From the NCBI RefSeq assembly GCF_005938385.1, contig NZ_VCRA01000025.1, forward strand, positions 1 through 64,000: a stretch of DNA of 64,000 nt, written 5' to 3'. Shown here one piece after another: positions 7,859 to 16,855 of the stretch. The notes under the pieces are model-generated. The model was not told where the DNA came from. It saw only the letters and a program-made list of their open reading frames with translations, and did not search any database. Position numbers and translations under genes: made by a program. Position 1 is the first letter of the stretch. Each line of letters begins with the position of its first letter. Source of the stretch: Paenibacillus mesophilus. GTDB lineage: Bacteria > Bacillota > Bacilli > Paenibacillales > NBRC-103111.

Positions 7859-8107
7859 TTACAAGGAGATTAATGTCATTTCCTTCAAACAGTTCGCACA
7901 AATGTGCTTCTCCTTATACTCCGTAACCCCGTTCATTTCTCCGCAAAACACACATTTGGGGCGATACCGCTCCAATAATATGTGATCGCCGGAAACTAAA
8001 ATTTCCACGGGATCCCCTTCGTTCATGCGGTATCTTTTTCTGAGCGATTTGGGCAATACGATTCTGCCCAATTGATCCACTTTCCGTACAACGCCTGCCG
8101 GTCTCAT
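7859..8107 (-). CDS. AbrB-family regulator with a C-terminal four-cysteine knuckle
   Basis: Residues 1-48 of this 82-residue protein form an AbrB/SpoVT swapped-hairpin DNA-binding domain (GVVRKVDQLGRIVLPKSLRK). Family members are transition-state regulators that bind AT-rich promoters as tetramers. In place of the AbrB oligomerisation helices, the C terminus has C-x2-C at 52-55 and C-x2-C at 70-73, a probable zinc site. AGGTGAG precedes the ATG. A terminator follows. Its targets are not visible; hisS downstream has its own promoter. Related forms with short cysteine tails exist in spore-formers, so this is a variant of a known family. Confidence 0.85.
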   Translation of the reverse strand: MRPAGVVRKVDQLGRIVLPKSLRKRYRMNEGDPVEILVSGDHILLERYRPKCVFCGEMNGVTEYKEKHICANCLKEMTLISL

Positions 8108-8348
8108 CTCGACTCACCTCGCTTTTGCCTATGAAAGCGGGACGATTTTATCGCCTAGACGCTTTCCAGCATAATAATTCGCCAAAAGCACACAAATTCC
8201 TTCTTTTCGACTAGGTCTTTATGCCAATTTGAGATATTTCTGTAAGACGCTCTCCGGGATCGGAGCAAGCGCCGCATCATTTGCATGCAAACGCAAAAAA
8301 CGCCGGTCGGACAGCTTGCGGCCAATGCCCGGTACGGCGGTTCTTTGT

Positions 8349-8813
8349 TCACTTCAGTCCCAGGAATGCCTTCTGCCGCAAGCCTTCGAACAGGACGATC
8401 GCTGCGGAATTCGATAAATTGAGCGACCGGACGGCATCGGTCATCGGCATCCGGATGCACGTCTCCCGGTTCGCCTCGACGATTTCCGGAGGCAGCCCCT
8501 TCGTTTCTTTGCCGAATACGAATACGTCCCCGTCTTCATATTCAAATTCGGTATACAGCTTGTGCGCCTTTGTTGTAGCAAAGAAAAACCGCCGGCCGTC
8601 AAGCGCTTCGCGAAGCTCCCCGAATGAATCGTAATAACGGACGTCGACCGAATGCCAATAATCGAGTCCCGCGCGCTTCAGCGTCTTGTCGTCCGTCGAG
8701 AAGCCGAGCGGCCGGACCAGATGGAGGGGCGTTCCCGTAGCCGCGCACGTCCGGGCGATATTGCCGGTGTTGGCTGGAATTTCGGGCTCGACCAGTACGA
8801 TATGAAAAACCAA
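8349..8813 (-). CDS. trmL: tRNA (cytidine/uridine-2'-O-)-methyltransferase TrmL
   Basis: This 154-residue SPOUT methyltransferase has the full TrmL length. Visible family motifs are the N-terminal PEIPANTGNIAR, the central VFGKETKGLP and the C-terminal MTDAVRSLNLSNSAAIVLFE, which form the knotted SAM-binding site. The enzyme methylates the ribose of the wobble nucleotide 34 in tRNA-Leu isoacceptors. It is transcribed alone on the minus strand, with a TATAAT-containing region upstream around 8900. Confidence 0.95.
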   Translation of the reverse strand: MVFHIVLVEPEIPANTGNIARTCAATGTPLHLVRPLGFSTDDKTLKRAGLDYWHSVDVRYYDSFGELREALDGRRFFFATTKAHKLYTEFEYEDGDVFVFGKETKGLPPEIVEANRETCIRMPMTDAVRSLNLSNSAAIVLFEGLRQKAFLGLK

Positions 8814-9033
8814 AACTAACCTTCTCCTCGCTGTGGAACCTGTCTCGTGATGCAGCTTGATGACATAACAGTCCCCGGATAATCGATAAACATAAGATTA
8901 TTATACATCAATTGTTTCAAAAATTTTAACATCCATTTTACGAAACCTTAATCTTCGCTTTATCATTGGGGCTCATAATGAAGGTACGATAATCCGAAAA
9001 TGTTCCTCCATTACACTCGCAAAGGAGAAGAAG

Positions 9034-9747
9034 ATGATAAAGAAGAAAATACTGGTCGTTGATGACGAGCCTTCCATCTCCATGCTTATCGATTTCAATT
9101 TGAAACTGGTCGGCTTCGAAGTATTGTGCGTATACGACGGCGAAGCCGTATTCGAAGTCATTCCGCAGTTCCGTCCCGATCTGATCGTGCTCGATCTGAT
9201 GCTTCCGAAGCTGGACGGCATTCAAGTGTGCAAACGGCTCCGCGAACAAAACAACTTCGTGCCGATTATTATGTTGACCGCGCTGCAGGACTTGTCGGAC
9301 AAGATCGCCGGGCTTGATAACGGTGCGGACGACTATATGACGAAGCCATTCAGCCCTCAGGAGCTCGTATCGCGCATTCAGGCGATTATGCGCCGGACAG
9401 GCGCCCTGCCCGCGGCCGAGCCGGAGACTCTGCATATCGGACCGATCCGCATTCAGCCGGAGCAGCGCGAGGTGCTGATCCACGATCAGCCGATCGAGCT
9501 GACGCCGAAGGAATTCGAGCTGCTGCTGTTTCTGTGCAAGCACCGGGGCAAGGTGCTTAGCCGCCAACAGCTGCTGCACGGCGTGTGGGACTACCATTTT
9601 ATCGGCGATACGCGTATCGTCGACGTCCACATCAGCCATCTGCGCGACAAAATCGAGAAAAACGCCCGCAATCCCGAATATATCGTCACGATCCGCAACG
9701 TCGGCTACAAGCTGATGGAGCCGGTAGTCAAGGAATCGCTGGCCTAA
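9034..9747 (+). CDS. Orphan OmpR/PhoP-type response regulator
   Basis: The 237-residue protein has a receiver domain (2-118) with the acidic pair DDE, the phosphoacceptor in LIVLDLMLP (about D53), and the conserved Lys in TKPFSP. A winged-helix DNA-binding domain covers about 130-228 (LTPKEFELLLFLCKH, the recognition region VDVHISHLRDKIE, and GYKL). AAAGGAG precedes the ATG. No histidine kinase gene is adjacent: the next gene is an unrelated minus-strand operon. Its partner must be elsewhere or it works without one. Confidence 0.9.
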   Translation: MIKKKILVVDDEPSISMLIDFNLKLVGFEVLCVYDGEAVFEVIPQFRPDLIVLDLMLPKLDGIQVCKRLREQNNFVPIIMLTALQDLSDKIAGLDNGADDYMTKPFSPQELVSRIQAIMRRTGALPAAEPETLHIGPIRIQPEQREVLIHDQPIELTPKEFELLLFLCKHRGKVLSRQQLLHGVWDYHFIGDTRIVDVHISHLRDKIEKNARNPEYIVTIRNVGYKLMEPVVKESLA

Positions 9748-9793
9748 GGGAGCCCCCTAATGATTCCTAAGACACCCTCCCTAGGAACCCAAG

Positions 9794-10558
9794 TCATAGC
9801 TCCTTGAGCATTTTCTTGAAGCTGTCGAGCATGTTCCGGCAGTTGGACAAATCCGCCGTTTCCGCCATATAAGGGGTGAAGGAGAAGTAGCCTTTATAGG
9901 AACGCTTCAGCAAAATCGAAGCCAGCTCCTTCACCTCCGCATTTCCTTCCCCCGGGAGAACGGCCGTCCCGTCCTTGTACAAGCCGTCGTTCACCCGCAG
10001 AAACCGGATATCCCCTTTCAGCTTGCTGTTGTAGTAGACGTGAAAAAACGGATGAGCATTCATGTGGACAAACTCCAGCGGATTGAAGACGATTGCGGTG
10101 TTGTCGTCTTTAATCCGGCTGTATACGGCCGTCATCGAGCGATCGTCGGACAAGATCGACCGCGAGTCGTTTTCGATGACAAGGCCGATCCCGTAGGCTT
10201 TGGCGGTTTGAACGAGCCGGCGCAGCGGTTCGATCTCGGCTTCCGCGTCCGCCCCTTGGCCGCTCACCGGCACTTTCACGTTCTCCGCCTGCAGCATCAG
10301 CGCTTTGGCAAAAAGCTTCTTGTAATAGTCGTAGTCGGCTGCCGGCTTGCTGCCGTTCAGCAGTACGATTTTTTTGTGATGCTCGATAAGCATGCTCCGA
10401 TACCGCTCCAGCTCCCCGCCGGTCAGCTCGGCAATAAGCTTCCCGCCCGCTTCGTCGTTGATTTCCATGTACGGAATTTGGAGCTCATCGCACATGTCGA
10501 TCTGCTCCGCCAATCCCGCGGCCGCTCGCTCGTCCGGCCTTAGGCTGAAATTAAACAT
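9794..10558 (-). CDS. Sugar phosphate isomerase/epimerase-like TIM-barrel protein
   Basis: From the ATG at 10558 the product has 254 residues and reads as an AP-endonuclease-2/xylose-isomerase-like TIM barrel. Typical strand ends are visible: MEINDEAGG, IVLLNGSKP, IGLVIENDS (metal-ligand Glu), IVFNPLEFVH and IRFLRVNDG. It is the third gene of a leftward operon with an AAC(3)-like acetyltransferase (43 nt upstream) and a cyclase. The open frame continues further upstream into the preceding gene, but that part lacks coding character. The substrate is unknown; sugar or inositol derivatives are usual for the family. Confidence 0.8.
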   Translation of the reverse strand: MFNFSLRPDERAAAGLAEQIDMCDELQIPYMEINDEAGGKLIAELTGGELERYRSMLIEHHKKIVLLNGSKPAADYDYYKKLFAKALMLQAENVKVPVSGQGADAEAEIEPLRRLVQTAKAYGIGLVIENDSRSILSDDRSMTAVYSRIKDDNTAIVFNPLEFVHMNAHPFFHVYYNSKLKGDIRFLRVNDGLYKDGTAVLPGEGNAEVKELASILLKRSYKGYFSFTPYMAETADLSNCRNMLDSFKKMLKEL

Positions 10559-10601
10559 AGTTCCCGCCCTTTCTCCCAAAATAATGACAAGAGTCGGTCC
10601 G

Positions 10602-11450
10602 TCACTCTTCAACCGCGCAAATTTCGCACGTCCGGTCGGCGCATCCGTTCCCCCGGTATCTCGCATAATCGATCGTCTCATCCGTGTACAGCAGCCGCGA
10701 CCAATGACAGGAGTTGCAATTCGGATTACGGCAAATGAAAAAGAGCGGATCGGCCCTGAGCAGCTCCAGCCCGATATCGAACACGCTGCGGACATCCATC
10801 ACGAGAACGGCGGCATTCCCGATTCTCCCTTCGACGATTGCATCCCGCTCGCGCAGAACCGGCGTCAGCTTTAGAAAATCGCGGTGGCCGGGCGGAAACT
10901 TGTGCAAAGTGAACGTCTTATGCTCATGCCCTTCGATATAAGTTGGAGCGGGGATCGTTGCCGTTTTGAGATAACGGGCGTCTATCTCTTCCTCCAGCGC
11001 GTGCATAATCGTATTCCGGTCCATGTCGACGCCGAGCAGCATCACTTTGCCGCCCATATCCCGTATTTTATAATAAGGCGTTCCCGGACCGCAGCCGGTT
11101 TCGCACCGCTCATGACCGGCAGTGATCCATTCCGCCTGCTTGCCGACGGCCGCCACCGAATGAACGGGATGCAAGCTCCGGCGCGCGTCCGGTCTTCGTC
11201 TGAACGTTTCCGATATTTTGCCGACCGCCGACGGAGTCGATGCCGCATCGAAAGGCTCCGTCCATCCGGTCAAGGTGGACATGACGATCGTGCCTTCCGG
11301 ACCGACGGCCTCGAGAAGCGCATCGACGACCGCACCCGCTCCTCCTTCGACATAACCGATGCTTGTCAGCGAGCTGTGGACGAGCACGATGTCGCCTTGG
11401 CGAATGTCCATCAGCCCGAGAGCCGCTACCATGTCCCGCTTATTTACCAT
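10602..11450 (-). CDS. AAC(3)/YokD-family N-acetyltransferase
   Basis: The 282-residue product matches the antibiotic-NAT (AAC(3)/FrbF/YokD) fold. Visible are IVLVHSSLTSIGYVEGG at the N terminus, GTIVMSTLTGW, HPVHSVAAVG, the cofactor-side GPGTPYYKI and LLGVDMDRNTIMHALEE. Family members move acetyl from acetyl-CoA to an amino group; many are metabolic and not resistance enzymes. The last 60 residues are Cys-rich (CRNPNCNSCHW and CADRTCEIC), a possible metal knuckle. The start overlaps the upstream cyclase gene by 11 nt. Placement between a cyclase and a sugar isomerase suggests modification of an amino sugar or small metabolite (inference). Confidence 0.82.
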   Translation of the reverse strand: MVNKRDMVAALGLMDIRQGDIVLVHSSLTSIGYVEGGAGAVVDALLEAVGPEGTIVMSTLTGWTEPFDAASTPSAVGKISETFRRRPDARRSLHPVHSVAAVGKQAEWITAGHERCETGCGPGTPYYKIRDMGGKVMLLGVDMDRNTIMHALEEEIDARYLKTATIPAPTYIEGHEHKTFTLHKFPPGHRDFLKLTPVLRERDAIVEGRIGNAAVLVMDVRSVFDIGLELLRADPLFFICRNPNCNSCHWSRLLYTDETIDYARYRGNGCADRTCEICAVEE

Positions 11451-12138
11451 CCCCGGTCTCCTCCTCCATCACGATCGCCCGGCACGGAACCGCGCTTGTT
11501 CCCGGTATATGGAGCGGCAGCGCCGTCAACCGGACGTCCGGCCTCCTCACAGCTTCCAGATTCACACACGGTGCCAGCATCAAAATGTCCGCCGCGAAAA
11601 ATTCCGAAAAAAACCGCTCGGACTTCGTCAAATGGTCCCAGCGCGGAAAATCGCTTCCGAGCAAAAACGGCTTTTTGCCGATCAGCCATTTCATCGCTTC
11701 ATAGGTGAAATACGGCGAACGATCGAGATAGCAGCCGTCCATCCAATGCTTCCCCCAGCCGGCCGCCACCAATACCGCATCGCCTTCGACAATCATGCCG
11801 CTGCCCGGGCAGCTCTCCAGCATGGAGACGTCTATGGGCACTCTCGATTCCGCGTCTTCAAATAGGCGCTCATCCAGCTTCAGCACGATACAGCGTATAT
11901 CGACCAGCTTGGCGACCGGAATGTCGGCAACGTAGTAGCTGCCCTCGCCGCCGTAATAGTGGGCCGGCGTCTCCAAGTACGTCCCCGTCTGCGAATGCAA
12001 GCCTTCGAACACTTCGGCGTACACTTCCGCCTCGACCCAAGAGACGCGGTCAAGCGCTCTCATCCGGAATTTCGGAAACGGCTCCTCGTAGTTCCACATG
12101 CCGTTTCGAATCGCCCCGGTTATATCGATCACGTTCAT
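11440..12138 (-). CDS. Cyclase/kynurenine-formamidase-like hydrolase
   Basis: The ATG at 12138 follows AAAGGAGG at good spacing and gives 232 residues. The fold is the putative cyclase family (KynB-like metal-dependent amidohydrolases). Visible are the N-terminal IDITGAIRNGMW, SQTGTYLETPAHYY with the metal-binding His, and the later GSDFPRWD and PLHIPGTSAVPCRAIV segments. It is the promoter-proximal gene of the leftward three-gene operon and faces the transmembrane AraC regulator across about 216 bp. Substrate unknown; an amide, lactam or lactone is typical. Confidence 0.82.
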   Translation of the reverse strand: MNVIDITGAIRNGMWNYEEPFPKFRMRALDRVSWVEAEVYAEVFEGLHSQTGTYLETPAHYYGGEGSYYVADIPVAKLVDIRCIVLKLDERLFEDAESRVPIDVSMLESCPGSGMIVEGDAVLVAAGWGKHWMDGCYLDRSPYFTYEAMKWLIGKKPFLLGSDFPRWDHLTKSERFFSEFFAADILMLAPCVNLEAVRRPDVRLTALPLHIPGTSAVPCRAIVMEEETGDGK

Positions 12139-12245
12139 CGGCTGCCTCCTTTCGCGGGCTGCCGCCGCGAAGCCGCGCGCACCCGTTCTGCTTTTCTCGT
12201 CTAGGATGTCACTAAACCGATGGACTTGCAATAGTGAAAATCGCC

Positions 12246-12323
12246 GCCATATTTGTCCGAAAACGTCGTTTGACCCGCTTGCCTGTCCGCCGCCGATCGT
12301 TCATAATAGTAGCCATATTTGTC
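12246..12323. promoter_or_regulatory. Direct repeat of GCCATATTTGTC in the divergent promoter region
   Basis: The same 12-mer occurs at 12246-12257 and 12312-12323, 66 bp apart (about six helical turns), between the cyclase operon and the AraC regulator gene. Such spacing suits a dimeric activator of AraC type. The assignment as an operator is inference. Confidence 0.45.
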
Positions 12324-12354
12324 GATCCCCGCCAAACTCGGAGGAATCCCGTTC

Positions 12355-14667
12355 ATGAACCTATTCCGCTGGAGAACGCTGCTCGTTACAGGCTCTTACT
12401 ACAAACGTTTGATCGGCTTCGGATTTTTGACCGTGTGCGTTCCGATTGCGCTGGTCGCCTTTTTCTCCTATACGTTGATATCCGGTCATTTGCAGCGGGA
12501 AGTAAACCGGGCGAACCTGGAAATGATCGGTCAAATGCAGCAGCGGATCGACGCTTCTCTCCAATGGGTATCGAAGACGGTCCGGGGACTTATTCTGGAC
12601 CCCGAGCTCCAGCAATATATTTACCAGAACGACCGGAGCCGCTACATCGATATGATGCAAATTACGGACAGACTGAATGCAATATCCCGCTCCATCGAAT
12701 ACGACAATGCCGTCAATTTGCTGCTCCCCGGTGAGCATATAATATTATCAACATCACGCGGTTATGAGACGGTCGACGACTTGGCCGGCCAATATCCGTT
12801 TCTGAATTCTATCGGTTTGGACTCCAAGCCGAAGTGGATCGTGAAAAAGAACGAGCGCGCTGTCACGTACGTGCAGCCGCTCCCTTTGTTCACGAACGTG
12901 CCGCTCGCCTATTTGACGATCGACATTCAAGAAAACGCTTTACAGTCGATCTTAAGCTCGACGGAGCAATTGCGCTCGGGTCCTATTGTACTGCTGGACG
13001 AAGCCGGCACCTTAATCTCCTACTCCGGTCCATCGGCCGGCATCGGACAAGTCGGGGAACGCGTGGACTGGATCACGCAGATCATGGAAGGTCCGGAACA
13101 GGCAGGCGTACGTGCCGGCATAGTTCCGCTGGATCGTCCGTCCGCCCAGATCGTTTACTCCAAATCGCCGACTACCGGCTGGATTACCGTGCTGCTCGTA
13201 CCGACATCGGCCATGAACGCCATAAAGGCGGAGGTCGCGTACACCACGCTGTTCATTTGCCTGATCGCTTTCGTCGCCGGAATATTGCTGCTCTATTTCA
13301 ACTCCCGCAAGCTGTACGCCCCGATACGCAGTCTGCTCAAGCAGCAGCTCGTTCCGGACGGGAGCTATCCGGTCGACACCCGCGGCAAAATCGACGAATG
13401 GAGCTGGATTCGTCAGGAATGGGGCAGCCTAAAAGACCAACTCGGCCGGTTCTATGAACGATCGAAGCAGGACGAAACCGCACTTCGGGAATTTTTGTTC
13501 CTCAATCTCCTATACGGCCATTATGACAATGAAAGCCGCGATCGAGTCGGCGAATTGTGCGCGCAGCACGGCTTGAATCCGGATGCCGGATGGGACGTCA
13601 TGATCGTCGAGGCGGAGAACTACGAGCTGCACGGCCATTTCGGGAAAGAGGATCGTTCCTTGGTTCTGCTGGCCATCTCCAGCGTATGCCAGGATATTCT
13701 GAACCAGCATAATGCAGGCTGTCATTTCGTCTACGGCCTAGAGACCGTTCATGTCATGATCGTCATGCAAACCGCCGGACGCACGACGGACGCGCACGAC
13801 CGGACGATGAAGCATCAAATCGCGGAGACGATTCGGCTGTATGTCGGCACCTATTTGAAGGTACAAGTTTCGGTCGGCATCGGAACCCGCGGCGATCATC
13901 CGAAGCATATCCGGGCATCGTACCTGGAAGCGCTGGAAGCGCTCAGCCTCCGGATGGTCGCAGGCGGCTGCCGGACGGTTCATTATCGCGATCTGGAGCC
14001 GCTGCAGCACGACTTCCGCTATCCGATCGAGGCGGAGACGGCGATCGTGCAAAGCTTGCAGAAAGGCGGCCGCGAACGCGTTCAGCATGATTTCGCGCAG
14101 TTCGCGGCTGCGGTCACGGACCGGCGATATCCGATCCCGCACATCGAGCGGGCTTTTCATATGCTGTATATCCGGCTCGTTCAGACCGCCGCCGACATAA
14201 CCGGACATGAGGCCAACCCGCTCGCGGAAATGGACGTACTGGAGCGGATGAAGGCCGCCCGGACACTGGATGACATCCGGCGTTTGTTCGCGGACGAAGT
14301 ATTTCCCCGTCTTCTGCCCATATTCGAAGAGGCGACCGCCGATCGGGGGAAGAAGCTGGTGGAAGCGGCCGTGCAGTATATGCGCGAGCACGCGTCGCAG
14401 GACCACTCCCTGACAACCGTAGCCGACTATGTCGGGGTCAGCCATTCTCATTTCAGCCGGCTGTTCAACAAGCATACCGGGCATAGCTTTGCGCAATTCG
14501 TCGCGGAGCTGAAGATCGAACGTTCGAAGGAACTGCTGGCCCACACCGATAAAACCGTCGTCGAAATCGCCGAAGAGATCGGCTATACCGAACGCACGTT
14601 CCGCCGCGTGTTCAAGACGCTGACCGGACGAACGCCGGCACACTACCGTCAGGAACAAGGTATGTAA
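12355..14667 (+). CDS. Transmembrane AraC-family regulator (YesN-like)
   Basis: GGAGGA stands before the ATG at 12355; an in-frame ATG 36 nt upstream lacks such a site. The 770-residue product has a membrane segment near 20-42, an extracellular sensor region to about 290 with Cache-like character, a second membrane segment near 300-320, and a cytoplasmic linker. The C-terminal AraC domain (about 675-770) holds two helix-turn-helices, with SLTTVADYVGVSHSHFSRLF and EEIGYTERTFRRVFK. Proteins of this layout in Paenibacillaceae control carbohydrate genes in response to outside ligands. The genes that follow on the same strand (GH30-like enzyme, two sugar-binding lipoproteins) and the divergent operon are candidate targets. 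Confidence 0.9.
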   Translation: MNLFRWRTLLVTGSYYKRLIGFGFLTVCVPIALVAFFSYTLISGHLQREVNRANLEMIGQMQQRIDASLQWVSKTVRGLILDPELQQYIYQNDRSRYIDMMQITDRLNAISRSIEYDNAVNLLLPGEHIILSTSRGYETVDDLAGQYPFLNSIGLDSKPKWIVKKNERAVTYVQPLPLFTNVPLAYLTIDIQENALQSILSSTEQLRSGPIVLLDEAGTLISYSGPSAGIGQVGERVDWITQIMEGPEQAGVRAGIVPLDRPSAQIVYSKSPTTGWITVLLVPTSAMNAIKAEVAYTTLFICLIAFVAGILLLYFNSRKLYAPIRSLLKQQLVPDGSYPVDTRGKIDEWSWIRQEWGSLKDQLGRFYERSKQDETALREFLFLNLLYGHYDNESRDRVGELCAQHGLNPDAGWDVMIVEAENYELHGHFGKEDRSLVLLAISSVCQDILNQHNAGCHFVYGLETVHVMIVMQTAGRTTDAHDRTMKHQIAETIRLYVGTYLKVQVSVGIGTRGDHPKHIRASYLEALEALSLRMVAGGCRTVHYRDLEPLQHDFRYPIEAETAIVQSLQKGGRERVQHDFAQFAAAVTDRRYPIPHIERAFHMLYIRLVQTAADITGHEANPLAEMDVLERMKAARTLDDIRRLFADEVFPRLLPIFEEATADRGKKLVEAAVQYMREHASQDHSLTTVADYVGVSHSHFSRLFNKHTGHSFAQFVAELKIERSKELLAHTDKTVVEIAEEIGYTERTFRRVFKTLTGRTPAHYRQEQGM

Positions 14668-14680
14668 ACTCCCTGGAAGT

Positions 14681-14725
14681 ACCGTCTATGCGGCAGCCGC
14701 CCGGCGCATAGGCGGTCTTTTTTTG
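14681..14725 (+). terminator. Terminator after the AraC regulator
   Basis: ACCGTCTATGCG pairs with CGCATAGGCGGT over 12 positions (one wobble) and is followed by TCTTTTTTTG. It separates the regulator from the glycosidase gene that follows on the same strand. Confidence 0.85.
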
Positions 14726-14979
14726 TTCCAATCGCCGCATATCGGAGCAAAAAAAGACCTCTCCGACCGTCCCGGATCAAACAAACCCTCGATACGGCGC
14801 TCTTTCTCTTCTTCCGATCTGCCGGCCGGTCCGCTCAACTATTCACCCGTATTCCTGCCGCCTCATAACGTTCTATCATGAAACGCGAAGGAGGAAATCA
14901 TCCGGACCGGGAACGACAAACGGATAGTCCGGCAGCGCCAATTTGTACGATTTTACAAGGAAAGGCAAGGGGAGTGCTT

Positions 14980-16821
14980 ATGCAGGCAATGAATGGCTTC
15001 AGCGGGCGATTGTTAGGGAAGCTGCTTATTTGCGTCTTGCTGGAATTAGCCGTACTGATGGTCGGTGGAACGTCAGGCCGCGTCAACGCCCAAGACGTCA
15101 ATATCGCTCCGGCGGCCGTCCCGACCGCCAGCTCGACAAGCGTCTCGGGCGGGGTTACGTATTCGGCGGACAAAGCGGTCGACGGCATCAAAAACTCCAA
15201 CGACCACCGCTGGGTGTCCAAATGGGACAAAGCGGAGCCGCATTGGTTCCAACTGGAATGGCGGTCGGACAGAAAAGTAGGCCATGTCCAAGTATGGAGC
15301 GGTTCGTCCACAGGCATCAACTGGCAAATCGCCGCCTTCGATGTACAGTACTGGGACGGCAGCCAATGGTTGACCGTCGCGTCCGTCGCGGGCAACGATA
15401 AAGACGGATACCTCGGACAGTATAACGATATTTCGTTCACGCCGGTTACGACGCGCAAGCTGAGATTGCACATTACCGACTCCAGCACGATCGATACGAT
15501 CGCGAGATTGCTGGAGATCGAAGTGTACGAAACGGTGCCGCCGCAAATCACGATTGGGGTGAACGCGGCCGTCTACCATCAAGCGATCGACGGCTGGGGA
15601 GGCAATATTTACACGAGGCAAATGCGGCGGTTCGCCGACGCCGATCCGAATTATTTGGACAACATGCTGGTCGGACTGACGACGACCCATGTGCGAAATG
15701 TGAGCTTGTGGCACAAGCTGGAGGAACAGAACGACAACGCCGATCCGGCCGGCTTCGAGTGGAGTCAGTTCGCTGCGGGAGACACCGGCGAATTGCATGA
15801 GGAGTTTCTCGGCTTGCAGGAGCTGATGCAGAGGGGCATCGAGCTGCATTTCAGTCCTTGGAGATTCCCAAACTGGATCGCGGGCAAGCCGGCTGATTAC
15901 GATTGGAACGGCGCGCAGATGGAGCTTCCTGCGGGTATGGACGACGAGTACGTGGAGAGCCTTGCCGGTTATTTCCTGTACGCCCGCGAACATTACGGCA
16001 TCGTCTTCGACTACATCTCGATCGTGAACGAGCCTTTGTACGGAGGAGTTTATATTAAGGGCATAACGGCGGAACGTTACGTATCCCTGACGCAAAAGCT
16101 GAAAACGAAGCTGGAAGCCCACCAATACGACGCCCAATATGTCGGAGGCGAGACGAACAGCGCTACCACTACTTCGGCGGCATGGACCGACACTGTATTT
16201 CAGAACGATACGAATAACATCCTGGATGTTTTGTCTGTTCATTCCTACGATCGTACGCTTGAAGGTCTCAGAAGCTACCGCGACACATCCGCCGCCTATC
16301 AAGCCAAGCTTGTCGTAGGCGAAGCCGAAGCCCAGACGCACGGGCAGCTGTCGGACAAAAATACGTGGCTGCGGGCGATGCGCAACGCGCTCGCTTATTA
16401 TGACCTTCTCGCCTACAGCAACGCGAATCTGATTTATTACTTCTGCTATTCGGCTACCGATACGGGCGGCCTGACCGCCTACAACCATTGGACGAAAACA
16501 TGGTATCCGGTATATGACATGCTGAAGCATTACCATAATGGAATTCCGGCCGGATCGGTCCGAATCGGGGCAGACTCCGTAAGCGACGTGCTTACGCTTG
16601 CCTTCCGCAAGCCGGACGGCAAGCTGGAACTGATTCTGATCAACACTTCGACCGCAACGAGCCATTCCGTGAAGCTGATGGTCGGCGACGGTACGTTCGA
16701 CATCCGTACGAGCGACGACAGCTTGCGCTATCAGCCGCTGCCCGCCGTCACCAGCACAGCCGCAGGAGGTACCGCCTTAACCTTGACGCCCAACAGTATT
16801 ACATCGCTTTCTCAACAATAG
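14980..16821 (+). CDS. Secreted GH30-like glycoside hydrolase with F5/8 type C domain
   Basis: The ATG at 14980 follows AAGGGGAG and opens a signal peptide (1 to about 36, ending RVNA-Q). Residues 40-185 form a discoidin (F5/8 type C) carbohydrate-binding domain. Residues 190-520 are a TIM barrel of the GH30/GH5 clan type, starting with QAIDGWGGNIY, with the acid/base candidate E351 in IVNEP and the nucleophile candidate E448 or E450 in VVGEAEA. A small beta domain ends the 613-residue protein. It is followed after 34 nt by a sugar-binding lipoprotein gene. GH30 enzymes act on xylans, beta-1,6-glucans or fucosides; the specificity here is open. Confidence 0.85.
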   Translation: MQAMNGFSGRLLGKLLICVLLELAVLMVGGTSGRVNAQDVNIAPAAVPTASSTSVSGGVTYSADKAVDGIKNSNDHRWVSKWDKAEPHWFQLEWRSDRKVGHVQVWSGSSTGINWQIAAFDVQYWDGSQWLTVASVAGNDKDGYLGQYNDISFTPVTTRKLRLHITDSSTIDTIARLLEIEVYETVPPQITIGVNAAVYHQAIDGWGGNIYTRQMRRFADADPNYLDNMLVGLTTTHVRNVSLWHKLEEQNDNADPAGFEWSQFAAGDTGELHEEFLGLQELMQRGIELHFSPWRFPNWIAGKPADYDWNGAQMELPAGMDDEYVESLAGYFLYAREHYGIVFDYISIVNEPLYGGVYIKGITAERYVSLTQKLKTKLEAHQYDAQYVGGETNSATTTSAAWTDTVFQNDTNNILDVLSVHSYDRTLEGLRSYRDTSAAYQAKLVVGEAEAQTHGQLSDKNTWLRAMRNALAYYDLLAYSNANLIYYFCYSATDTGGLTAYNHWTKTWYPVYDMLKHYHNGIPAGSVRIGADSVSDVLTLAFRKPDGKLELILINTSTATSHSVKLMVGDGTFDIRTSDDSLRYQPLPAVTSTAAGGTALTLTPNSITSLSQQ

Positions 16822-16855
16822 TCAGAGCCACACACTACTCAGGAGGTTTTCCCAT

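Noticed and set aside
7520..7860. T-box riboswitch for hisS
   Set aside because: The conserved T-box sequence and stem I features seen upstream of trpS are absent here. A leader peptide with His codons and a terminator explain the region better.
8155..8460. 101-codon minus-strand frame after trmL
   Set aside because: It overlaps the trmL 3' end in another frame, lacks a ribosome binding site and shows no domain.
10602..11450. Aminoglycoside resistance gene
   Set aside because: The AAC(3) fold is present, but the operon context (cyclase, sugar isomerase), Cys-rich tail and chromosomal setting point to metabolism. No resistance claim is supported.
15073..16665. Long open frame (530 codons) opposite the GH30-like gene
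   Set aside because: It is antisense to a gene with signal peptide, domains and ribosome binding site. Its translation is Arg/Val/His-rich without any recognisable domain, as expected for a GC-rich antisense shadow.
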